Below, piece by piece: positions 45,108 through 51,517 of a DNA stretch of 64,000 bases. Each line of letters starts with the position of its first letter. The stretch's first letter is position 1. A program made the translations under genes and the position numbers. Below the pieces are notes generated by a model. That model was given only the letters and a program-made list of their open reading frames with translations. It did not search any database and had not been told where the DNA came from. Origin of the DNA: a virus; IMG/VR virus record IMGVR_UViG_3300027668_000016, positions 1-64,000 of that record; one strand, given 5' to 3'.

Positions 45108-46016
45108 TCATGCGTGCACGTTTTTGTACTGAGATAGGGTTAATTCTTTCTTTTTAGCTTCTATCATAATATCTACATCTAATCCATAAGTATTTATATA
45201 TTCTGAAATGTAATCTGAATGTGCTTGTGGTTTAATCTTATCATTCTCTTCGTGTAATGATTTAGATTCTGAATAATGAACTACAGGCTTAATATCACCC
45301 CAAGTACTAGCTGCAAGTTTAAGAGCTTCTTCTTCTGTTAATCCGCCTGTACAAAACTTATGATGATGATAATCAAATACAATTGGAATACCGATGCGTT
45401 CGTGAATGTACATTAAATCTGTTACAGAATACATACTAGCCTTATCATCGTTCTCTACTGTCAATCTGTTTTGTGCAGATAGAGGGAGTCTATTAAAGTT
45501 CTTACAGAATCTATCCATAGCAGTAATCTTATTACCATAGACACCATTACAATGGATATTAATCTTATTGTACGGAGTTTGTGATAATCCCATAAGGTCG
45601 AACATTTCAGCATGGTCTGTTAGCTCATTGATAGTATTTTGTACTACACTATCAGTTGGTGATGGTAATACGTTGAATGGGCCAGGATGAGTTGTAATAC
45701 GTTGACCGTACTTAGTAGCAAGAGCACCAGCACCTTCTAATAGGATTTTGATACGATTGGCATGTGGCATATCTGATAACTTATATTCAGAATACCACGG
45801 AAATAAACCTGAAGTCATTCTAAAGAAGTTAATACCATTTTGATGATTCCATTTGATAATCTCAATCAAATCTCTACAATTCTGAATGGCCAGCTCTGAT
45901 GCGTATTCTACACCACGCTCTTTGAACGTTCTCTTAATCATACTACGATTGGTAGTAATTTTGGGTTTCTGTGAACCCAATGTTTCGTTGATACATGCGT
46001 ATCCTAAATTCTGCAT
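45108..46016 (-). CDS. uvsE: UV-damage endonuclease (UvdE/UvsE family)
   Basis: A 302-residue TIM-barrel endonuclease that nicks 5' to pyrimidine dimers. Family blocks: NLGYACINETLGSQ (start), NRSMIKRTFKERG, FFRMTSGLFPWYSEYKL, ITTHPGPFNVLPSP, NKINIHCNGVYGNK, RLTVENDDKASMY and IPIVFDYHHHKFCTG, which includes metal-binding His/Glu residues. T4 uses the unrelated glycosylase DenV, so repair here has a different source. A class-A promoter-like element and a terminator lie immediately upstream. Confidence 0.94.
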   Translation of the reverse strand: MQNLGYACINETLGSQKPKITTNRSMIKRTFKERGVEYASELAIQNCRDLIEIIKWNHQNGINFFRMTSGLFPWYSEYKLSDMPHANRIKILLEGAGALATKYGQRITTHPGPFNVLPSPTDSVVQNTINELTDHAEMFDLMGLSQTPYNKINIHCNGVYGNKITAMDRFCKNFNRLPLSAQNRLTVENDDKASMYSVTDLMYIHERIGIPIVFDYHHHKFCTGGLTEEEALKLAASTWGDIKPVVHYSESKSLHEENDKIKPQAHSDYISEYINTYGLDVDIMIEAKKKELTLSQYKNVHA

Positions 46017-46052
46017 ATTGTTTATTTTTAATGTTTAACTATTAATTTTTAT

Positions 46053-46115
46053 TACTATGTAAATGTAAGATTAAAATGTGGTATTACCAAACTTCCAATG
46101 TTAACAAATTGTTAA
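46053..46115 (-). promoter_or_regulatory. Class-A promoter-like element P1 (uvsE)
   Basis: Minus strand: TTAACAATTTGTTAACATT, GGAAG, TTTGGTA, then TACATTTACATAGT. The last box is about 35 bases before the uvsE ATG. Eight copies of this composite occur in the accessory region. Confidence 0.65.
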
Positions 46116-46126
46116 GTTTTGGGCAT

Positions 46127-46155
46127 AAAAAAAGGGAACTTAATTAAAAGCCCCC
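46127..46155 (-). terminator. Intrinsic terminator after the 67-aa gene
   Basis: Minus strand GGGGGCTT, loop TTAATT, AAGTTCCC, followed by seven T. The 8-bp stem includes two G-U pairs and only forms in the minus-strand RNA, giving the direction. It is placed eight bases after the stop of the 67-residue gene and just upstream of the uvsE promoter. Confidence 0.82.
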
Positions 46156-46163
46156 TCATTTAG

Positions 46164-46367
46164 TTAATCAGTTACTATGTTATCTTCTTCAATCGGTTCA
46201 ACATCTACAATTTCTTCACAGAAATAGAAATAAGGTTCTTTTTTAAAAACCCTATCGGCTCTAAGATGTTCTCGCCACGTATCTACAATAGGACTATCTG
46301 AAATTCTGATTTTCCTTAGAACAATGTACAAAGTATCCGAAATATTTATAACTTCTTTACATAACAT
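46164..46367 (-). CDS. Hypothetical protein (67 aa)
   Basis: MLCKEVINISDTLYIVLRKI at the start, acidic tail EEIVDVEPIEEDNIVTD. It overlaps the Hsp20 stop by one base and is closed by a clear terminator, so it is the last gene of the Hsp20 operon. No motif recognised. Confidence 0.68.
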   Translation of the reverse strand: MLCKEVINISDTLYIVLRKIRISDSPIVDTWREHLRADRVFKKEPYFYFCEEIVDVEPIEEDNIVTD

Positions 46368-46714
46368 TATTTAACTGATATTGTTTTTACCTTATCCTCA
46401 TTTCTAATAGATGGTGGTATTGATATAGTAAGTACACCATTAAGAACTTCAGCGGTTGCATTAAGTACATCCCATCTTTCTTGAATGTTGTATTCTTTAT
46501 TAAGTGTTCTACCATTAGCTTCACCATTAATAAATAATCTATTCCCAGCCGATTTTATTGTGACTGTATTTTTGGAAAAGCCTGGAACATCAAATTCCAT
46601 ATTTAGCATCCCATCTTTATCTATATTCATATTATCCGAAATCGATTTGGGAATATGATTGTTTTTACTTTGATAGTTTAGCCTATCAATCAATGTATCT
46701 ATGTTGTAATTCAT
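46367..46714 (-). CDS. Small heat-shock protein, Hsp20/alpha-crystallin type
   Basis: A 115-residue ATP-independent holdase. The alpha-crystallin domain is visible from GMLNMEFDVPGFSKNTVTIK through LFINGEANG and ERWDVLNATAEVLNGVLTI, ending in SIPPSIRNEDK. The C-terminal I-x-I/V anchor is present as KTISVK. Hsp20 genes are common in T4-like cyanophages. Two perfect inverted repeats lie just upstream. Confidence 0.9.
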   Translation of the reverse strand: MNYNIDTLIDRLNYQSKNNHIPKSISDNMNIDKDGMLNMEFDVPGFSKNTVTIKSAGNRLFINGEANGRTLNKEYNIQERWDVLNATAEVLNGVLTISIPPSIRNEDKVKTISVK

Positions 46715-46761
46715 AATAACTTTGTTTTAGTTTAATAATTTATAGTATGTAATGTTCAAAT

Positions 46762-46782
46762 GATGTACCATAATTGTACATC
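46762..46782. repeat. Inverted repeat IR-a upstream of Hsp20
   Basis: GATGTAC and GTACATC form a perfect 7-bp dyad with a 7-base spacer, about 50 bases before the Hsp20 ATG. It may be an operator or a 5'-leader hairpin. Confidence 0.6.
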
Positions 46783-46789
46783 GGAAATA

Positions 46790-46810
46790 TTGTCATATGG
46801 TTTATGACAA
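46790..46810. repeat. Inverted repeat IR-b upstream of Hsp20
   Basis: TTGTCATA and TATGACAA form a perfect 8-bp dyad with a 5-base spacer, beginning five bases after the preceding gene's stop. There is no T-run, so it is not a classic terminator. It is eight bases from IR-a. Confidence 0.6.
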
Positions 46811-46814
46811 ATGG

Positions 46815-47195
46815 TCAGTTAACTGATATTGGAATACCAGAACCTATTATTTTATAATTTAGAGAAACCTCACCATTATCTGACATGGATACTTTTTTAT
46901 CTGAAAGAATCATACCATCCATTACCATAGTAGTTACAACCTTATTCAAAAGTTCAACTGAAGCACCCGTTATTGAAAGGTAACCTGATTTATCAATTAG
47001 TGCTGTTACTTCTTGTCTAATTGGAATATCATCATCAAACTCATCAAATTCAAAATCGCTATCATCATCTAGTCCATCATATTCGTATTGAAAATCACCC
47101 AACATTAAATCATACAGATACATTAACTTATCAGTATCATCTAATGTATTAAAGAAATTGTATTCTACGTTATCCCAATAATTGTCATCATCCAT
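46815..47195 (-). CDS. Acidic hypothetical protein (126 aa)
   Basis: I start at MDDDNYWDNVEYNFFNTLDD, eight bases after the upstream stop. The middle is extremely acidic (YEYDGLDDDSDFEFDEFDDD); the C-terminal half is a compact alternating-strand segment (LSITGASVELLNKVVTTMVM). No family recognised. An acidic DNA-mimic role can be imagined but nothing supports it directly. Confidence 0.72.
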   Translation of the reverse strand: MDDDNYWDNVEYNFFNTLDDTDKLMYLYDLMLGDFQYEYDGLDDDSDFEFDEFDDDIPIRQEVTALIDKSGYLSITGASVELLNKVVTTMVMDGMILSDKKVSMSDNGEVSLNYKIIGSGIPISVN

Positions 47196-47203
47196 AATAG
47201 TCC

Positions 47204-47392
47204 TTATTTTAAAGATTCTAAATATATTTGATACGCCAACCATGCGGGCTCAGGTCCGAATTGTAAAAAGTAATCGTTTCTCAACATATACAGTTTTAAT
47301 TTAGAAAGGAGGGTATCTTCTTCGTACTTACTTATGATTTCATATAAACCATTCCTGTGTTCATCATCTGTTATTAGTTCTATTACTTTCAT
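47204..47392 (-). CDS. Hypothetical protein (62 aa)
   Basis: A short mainly helical protein: MKVIELITDDEHRNGLYEII to YFLQFGPEPAWLAYQIYLES. It is eight bases upstream of the acidic 126-residue gene. Not recognised. Confidence 0.65.
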   Translation of the reverse strand: MKVIELITDDEHRNGLYEIISKYEEDTLLSKLKLYMLRNDYFLQFGPEPAWLAYQIYLESLK

Positions 47393-47405
47393 GTATATAA
47401 GTATC

Positions 47406-47831
47406 TTAGATTATTCCTTTTGTTTTATATAATTTGTTTAAATATTTTAAAACCTCTTTTGGAACAACGGTTCGCTTGGTAGAAATGTGCTCAACCAATA
47501 CGTTTAAAAATTGATGTATGTGTTCAAACTCAACTGAACTCTGTATACTTTTATGCAACATATTAATTCTATCAAGCATCTTATCCACATATTCATCACT
47601 TACATTATCAGATGATTCTAAATAATTAGACACCATATATCTCATAGAAAACCATAACTGTGGTTTAGCATCTGTTGTAATACAGTTCTTTAAAACAGTA
47701 TTTACAAACTCTTCTAAAGATAATATGGATGGGACTGATTGTTCAAACTTTTTATAGGAGACCCAATCACGAGCGTTCTTCATTTCTGGGTCTCCATTTC
47801 CAAGTTGATTAAACAATTCATTAGAGTTCAT
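47406..47831 (-). CDS. Helical hypothetical protein (141 aa)
   Basis: All-helical with amphipathic repeats (LSLEEFVNTVLKNCITTDAK; MLDRINMLHKSIQSSVEFEH). It overlaps the 93-residue gene by one base. No motif recognised. Confidence 0.72.
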   Translation of the reverse strand: MNSNELFNQLGNGDPEMKNARDWVSYKKFEQSVPSILSLEEFVNTVLKNCITTDAKPQLWFSMRYMVSNYLESSDNVSDEYVDKMLDRINMLHKSIQSSVEFEHIHQFLNVLVEHISTKRTVVPKEVLKYLNKLYKTKGII

Positions 47832-48112
47832 TAGAACATACCTAATTTCTGCTTTTGCCTAATAATATGTTGTGCATCTAATAACATTTCCATTACTTTA
47901 TTACACTCTGAGTAGGTTAGTTCTATATAACGGTTACCTACCATTAAGCTACCTATTGATTTTGACCTATCTTTAATATTCATTGCTGTTAATGAATTTG
48001 ACATTTCAAAATTAATTGAACTGTAATTCTTACCTAATTTATCAAACCGTTCTTGCGTTTTATTATCAAGTGGTGTTATTTGGTTAACATAGGATTTTCT
48101 TTCGTGATTCAT
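47831..48112 (-). CDS. Hypothetical protein (93 aa)
   Basis: Begins MNHERKSYVNQITPLDNKTQ and has a C-terminal helical pair (LTYSECNKVMEMLLDAQHII). It is the first gene after a late-promoter-like element. Function unknown. Confidence 0.7.
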   Translation of the reverse strand: MNHERKSYVNQITPLDNKTQERFDKLGKNYSSINFEMSNSLTAMNIKDRSKSIGSLMVGNRYIELTYSECNKVMEMLLDAQHIIRQKQKLGMF

Positions 48113-48139
48113 AACTACTAATTTAAATTATACATTTAT

Positions 48140-48148
48140 TATAAATAT
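48140..48148 (-). promoter_or_regulatory. Late-promoter-like element L10 outside the virion block
   Basis: Minus strand TCATATTTATAATAAA, 28 bases before the 93-residue gene. It suggests that this small-gene run, or some of it, is expressed late. Confidence 0.5.
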
Positions 48149-48168
48149 GAAATCAGTATTAATAAAAC

Positions 48169-48468
48169 CTATTTAACCTTTTTATTTCTTTTAGAAATCC
48201 TATTAAATTTCTTTTCGAAATCAATTGTACTAAGTCTTTTCGGATTTGTTCGTTGAATATTTTTATCAATACGAATTATTTCACCTAACCAATGCCAGGC
48301 TAATACCACAGTCGATTGTGCCGGTATCATATATTCAGAGGTAAGGGAATTACCCTCACCATCTGATACATAATATAAACCACCACTAGTCATCTTTGTT
48401 AAAGCATTAGGAAATTCCTTTAGTATTTTCTTTTTTAATCGCTTAAACTTTGCTATATCAATTTTCAT
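48169..48468 (-). CDS. Basic hypothetical protein (99 aa)
   Basis: Starts MKIDIAKFKRLKKKILKEFP, has a compact central part (GGLYYVSDGEGNSLTSEYMI, TVVLAWHWLGEIIRI) and a basic tail (FNRISKRNKKVK). It could bind nucleic acid. Three bases from the next gene upstream. Confidence 0.7.
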   Translation of the reverse strand: MKIDIAKFKRLKKKILKEFPNALTKMTSGGLYYVSDGEGNSLTSEYMIPAQSTVVLAWHWLGEIIRIDKNIQRTNPKRLSTIDFEKKFNRISKRNKKVK

Positions 48469-48471
48469 CTT

Positions 48472-48684
48472 CTATTTGTTATTAAATACTTTAGTCATAA
48501 CTGAATTTATATAGACGTCAGAATCACCCATTACAGAAACACCAACTAAAACTTTACCATCTTCCATCTCTACATTGTGTACGATATTATTTAAGGAAAC
48601 TGCTCGTTCTACAATCTTACCCACCTTATGTTTTTTAAAGATGGTAACTACTACGGTAGTCCCTAATTCGTAATTTAAATCCAT
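48472..48684 (-). CDS. Small beta-rich hypothetical protein (70 aa)
   Basis: MDLNYELGTTVVVTIFKKHK, then VEMEDGKVLVGVSVMG; alternating hydrophobic strands suggest an SH3- or KOW-like barrel. Overlaps the 66-residue gene by one base. Confidence 0.65.
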   Translation of the reverse strand: MDLNYELGTTVVVTIFKKHKVGKIVERAVSLNNIVHNVEMEDGKVLVGVSVMGDSDVYINSVMTKVFNNK

Positions 48685-48884
48685 TACGATATAACTTTAA
48701 TAATTTTGGTTTCATTAACGTGAGTTACTTCAAACTCCAATCCATCGTTCTTAAACTCTTCATGTACTTTTGCTTCTGCATCTGTTACGGATACGGCATG
48801 AACACAATACTGTTCTACTATTTTCTTTTGTCTACCCTTATCATCGGTAGTTACTACTTTTACTTTTGCGATATAATACTTCAT
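48684..48884 (-). CDS. Small hypothetical protein (66 aa)
   Basis: MKYYIAKVKVVTTDDKGRQK then VHAVSVTDAEAKVHEEFKND: a strand-helix-strand pattern of the kind seen in short phage proteins named DUF4494-like in Bacteroidota. That comparison is from memory and uncertain. Confidence 0.68.
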   Translation of the reverse strand: MKYYIAKVKVVTTDDKGRQKKIVEQYCVHAVSVTDAEAKVHEEFKNDGLEFEVTHVNETKIIKVIS

Positions 48885-48897
48885 AATTGTTTTGATT

Positions 48898-49296
48898 TTA
48901 ATTGTTATACTTAATGTTAAATTTAGATTCTAATTCTTCTTCTGTAACCATTTCATACGAACCATTACAGTTAGTATCTTCCATGTCTTCACATATGGTA
49001 TGGAAATATTGAATATAGGTATCACCATCCTTCTGTCTTCCAGATGGAATAACCAACATCCACAATGGTAAATTAACCGATTTAAACGATTTAAATTCAC
49101 GTGGACCAATTTCATCAGGCCCTTTATTAAATCTCACTCGCAACTGTGTATAGTAGTCCTCATCTAACTCTGTCCACTCCTGCTCATTCATAAGGAACAA
49201 TTCTGATTCATCCATTGCTTTAGCCATACCTTCTTTTTCAGCTTCTGTTAGCGTACTCCAGTATTCATCTGGAATTATGTTTTCTTCTTTCTTCAT
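48898..49296 (-). CDS. Acidic hypothetical protein (132 aa)
   Basis: Contains YWSTLTEAEKEGMAKAMDES, a proline-flanked segment (FNKGPDEIGPREFKSFKSV) and Cys residues near the end (YFHTICEDMEDTNCNGSYEM). It opens with acidic helices and is Glu/Asp-rich. No family recognised. Confidence 0.72.
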   Translation of the reverse strand: MKKEENIIPDEYWSTLTEAEKEGMAKAMDESELFLMNEQEWTELDEDYYTQLRVRFNKGPDEIGPREFKSFKSVNLPLWMLVIPSGRQKDGDTYIQYFHTICEDMEDTNCNGSYEMVTEEELESKFNIKYNN

Positions 49297-49301
49297 ATCA
49301 T

Positions 49302-49622
49302 TTATTTATTTTGGTTCATTGTATATCCAACTTCACCACTTTTTGTTAATACTTCTTTTACAATACCCTTATCTTTTAAGCTGTCAATAGTATTATCAAC
49401 ATTCTCTTTAATTATATTTCGGGTAAGATTAATTACTGCATCCATTACAAGATTAAATAACTCATCTTCTGTGTTTGCTTTCGATATAAAATCAGAAGTT
49501 TCTAATATCTTATAGAACCTTACTTTAAATTTATGTTTATCGATAAACTCATTCTCAAAATAATTATCATCATTCAAATCATTAAAGATAGTATCTGCTA
49601 AGTGTTTATTATTAAATTCCAT
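49302..49622 (-). CDS. Helical hypothetical protein (106 aa)
   Basis: MEFNNKHLADTIFNDLNDDN; acidic at the start, helical throughout (LFNLVMDAVINLTRNIIKEN), with a small C-terminal hairpin (IVKEVLTKSGEVGYTM). It overlaps the next gene upstream by 11 bases. Confidence 0.7.
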   Translation of the reverse strand: MEFNNKHLADTIFNDLNDDNYFENEFIDKHKFKVRFYKILETSDFISKANTEDELFNLVMDAVINLTRNIIKENVDNTIDSLKDKGIVKEVLTKSGEVGYTMNQNK

Positions 49623-49788
49623 AATCTCCCTTTATACCGTATTTATTTAATGTTTTAATATTATCTTTAGTGATAAACATTCGGTTTTTCCATATGGATT
49701 CCAAACAATTTAACAATTCTTTTTCAGTATATGTTTCCGCTGCAGCGTTTTGTAACGTATCATTCGGATTTAAGTTTAATTTACTCAT
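49612..49788 (-). CDS. Small hypothetical protein (58 aa)
   Basis: I start at MSKLNLNPNDTLQNAAAETY because AAAATT stands just before this ATG, as at other genes here. A start ten codons upstream is possible. Ends NKYGIKGDYGI. Not recognised. Confidence 0.62.
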   Translation of the reverse strand: MSKLNLNPNDTLQNAAAETYTEKELLNCLESIWKNRMFITKDNIKTLNKYGIKGDYGI

Positions 49789-49859
49789 AATTTTATTATA
49801 ATAGAAAGTGAACTCCATCCCATTTAGCTGAAGGTCACTCTCAGTAGTTAAATATTAAA

Positions 49860-51125
49860 TTAAAATGGGTTATCTAATGTATCATCATTTACATTGAAGA
49901 GGTCTTCTTTTTCGGTAGTACCAACAAACTTTTGAACAAACTGACGAATGTAAGTTCGTTCTGATTGTGCTCCACCAGCATCATCAAATAATGGGTAGAT
50001 AGTAATCTCAGCTGCATCTTCCAAAGTAAACCCATCGTAAAGTAGTGACCCAATCTCAACTGCTGTACGAGTCGAAAGTGAATTAGTAAGTTGTGGTGTT
50101 TCCTTCTTAACTTCTGAACGAGTCATAGAAGTGATTTCAGCAACATTGGTAATTTGAGTTAAATCAACAGATGGGTACATCATACTAAGTAGACTTGTTT
50201 CCTCATCTTTAGTTAAAGTGTCCATTTCGATAATTTGAAATCTATCAACAATTGCTCTATCCAATTGTCGAGTGGCGGTGTATTCATTACCAATGTTAGC
50301 AGAAGCGATAAAGGAAACACCTTCAGCAACTTTCACAACAGGTGAATCAGCTGCCTCATCTAAACGTAAATAACGTTGCCCAACATCCAAAACACTCATC
50401 AGAATGTTGTGAGCCTCAGGATGTGCTCTCGTAATCTCATCCAATACAATAACTGTATTTGGAGTTTGAATTGCCTGAACAAATGGTGATGGTGAAAACA
50501 CAGTTCCTTTTTTAGTATCGAATTGTGTATTACCGATTAACGTAGCCCGTGGGTCTTGCGTTGAACCTAAGTTGAAGATTTCCATTTGGTAACCCTCAAT
50601 TGAATTAGCAGCTGCCTTAGCGGCCATTGTTTTACCACAACCAGCTGGTCCGGTCATCATAATGTTCTTACCTCTAATGATATTACGGATAAGATATTTC
50701 CACTTCAATTCGTTCATAAACAACATTTGTGGTTTTAAATCCTTAGCTTCATTATGAATAAAGTTAAAGAACTCATCTTCTAATGGAGCGGTAACAACCT
50801 CTGCAGCTGTTGGTGTTGATTTCATTTGGTATTGTTCCAACCCACCATTTGGTTTGTTGAAATTCCCAACAGGCTTAGAACCGTTAAACTTCTCACCTGG
50901 CACTCTTCCAAACTCAATTGAACCTTCGGTAAGGTTACCACTCACACGTACCTTAAAACAATACTTAGTGGGGTTGTTGGAGGCTGCAACTGCTCTCTTA
51001 TATAGAGAACTACCAACCTCATTTAGTTGAGGGACTAAAAATTCAACACCATTGGAATCTACCAATATTAACTCTTTGTTCTCATTTCGAACAACTTTAC
51101 AAAATACGCTTCTTTGTGCTTTCAT
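49860..51125 (-). CDS. MoxR/CobS-like AAA+ ATPase (421 aa)
   Basis: An AAA+ chaperone-type ATPase. The N-terminal 110 residues are a separate domain (RSVFCKVVRNENKELILVDS). The ATPase follows: Walker A GPAGCGKT (159-166), GSTQDPRATLIGNTQF, Walker B VIVLDE (225-230), sensor 1 FIASANIG and the arginine region TRQLDRAIVDRFQ. Proteins of this class work with VWA-domain partners (MoxR/VWA, RavA/ViaA, CobS/CobT of cobalt chelatase). The VWA gene is 400 bases upstream, supporting such a pair. CobS-like genes are known in T4-like cyanophages. Confidence 0.92.
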   Translation of the reverse strand: MKAQRSVFCKVVRNENKELILVDSNGVEFLVPQLNEVGSSLYKRAVAASNNPTKYCFKVRVSGNLTEGSIEFGRVPGEKFNGSKPVGNFNKPNGGLEQYQMKSTPTAAEVVTAPLEDEFFNFIHNEAKDLKPQMLFMNELKWKYLIRNIIRGKNIMMTGPAGCGKTMAAKAAANSIEGYQMEIFNLGSTQDPRATLIGNTQFDTKKGTVFSPSPFVQAIQTPNTVIVLDEITRAHPEAHNILMSVLDVGQRYLRLDEAADSPVVKVAEGVSFIASANIGNEYTATRQLDRAIVDRFQIIEMDTLTKDEETSLLSMMYPSVDLTQITNVAEITSMTRSEVKKETPQLTNSLSTRTAVEIGSLLYDGFTLEDAAEITIYPLFDDAGGAQSERTYIRQFVQKFVGTTEKEDLFNVNDDTLDNPF

Positions 51126-51173
51126 ATATAATTATTTTTTAATTTTTAATTGGGTTAAACCTTAACCCCTTAT

Positions 51174-51236
51174 TACCTTACTAAGATACGACAATTATTT
51201 TGATTTACCAAACTTTCAATGTTAAGAAATTGTTAA
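51174..51236 (-). promoter_or_regulatory. Class-A promoter-like element P2 with leader hairpin (AAA+ gene)
   Basis: Minus strand TTAACAATTTCTTAACATT, GAAAG, TTTGGTA, then GTATCTTAGTAAGG. Just downstream, GGGTTAA/TTAACCC (51152-51168) forms a perfect 7-bp hairpin with a 3-base loop near the likely 5' end of the mRNA. Confidence 0.62.
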
Positions 51237-51243
51237 TTCTTAT

Positions 51244-51393
51244 TTACTTTTTTACTTTTTTAAATCCTTTACCACATCCACAAGTCCAAGTGTTTATTCC
51301 TAAAGTTGGTTTTTCACAATCGCAATACTCCGATTCTATTTGCTTCTTTGTCAAATAAGTTCCTGTCATTTTATTAAATTTTAGTTCTTTCAT
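51244..51393 (-). CDS. Tiny zinc-knuckle-like protein (49 aa)
   Basis: MKELKFNKMTGTYLTKKQIE opens the ORF. It then has a CDC pair and a CGC pair (SEYCDCEKPT, TWTCGCGKGF), spaced like a single zinc ribbon, and a Lys-rich tail. It lies between the VWA and AAA+ genes with its own class-A promoter-like element, so it may be a third partner of that system. Confidence 0.7.
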   Translation of the reverse strand: MKELKFNKMTGTYLTKKQIESEYCDCEKPTLGINTWTCGCGKGFKKVKK

Positions 51394-51442
51394 AACTCTT
51401 AATTTTTAACTTTTAATAGGGATAACTAACCCCCCTTTCTTA

Positions 51443-51516
51443 TTACATAATAAAGATACTATTAATAATTGGATTTACCAAGCGTTTTTGTACTTATTTT
51501 AAAAAGTTATTAACAA
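51443..51516 (-). promoter_or_regulatory. Class-A promoter-like element P3 (zinc-knuckle gene)
   Basis: Minus strand has TTGTTAATAACTTTTT upstream, CTTGGTA in the middle, and GTATCTTTATTATGTAA as the proximal box. Its upstream half reaches the VWA stop codon. Confidence 0.5.
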
Positions 51517-51517
51517 T

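Noticed and set aside
45082-45111. 10-codon ORF beginning ATGATATGGGG
   Set aside because: It overlaps the better 48-residue membrane ORF in another frame and is too short to support.
3442-48148. TATAAATA boxes read as plus-strand T4 late promoters
   Set aside because: All accepted genes run on the minus strand and the boxes sit before minus-strand starts, so plus-strand use would make only antisense RNA. The sense reading is simpler.
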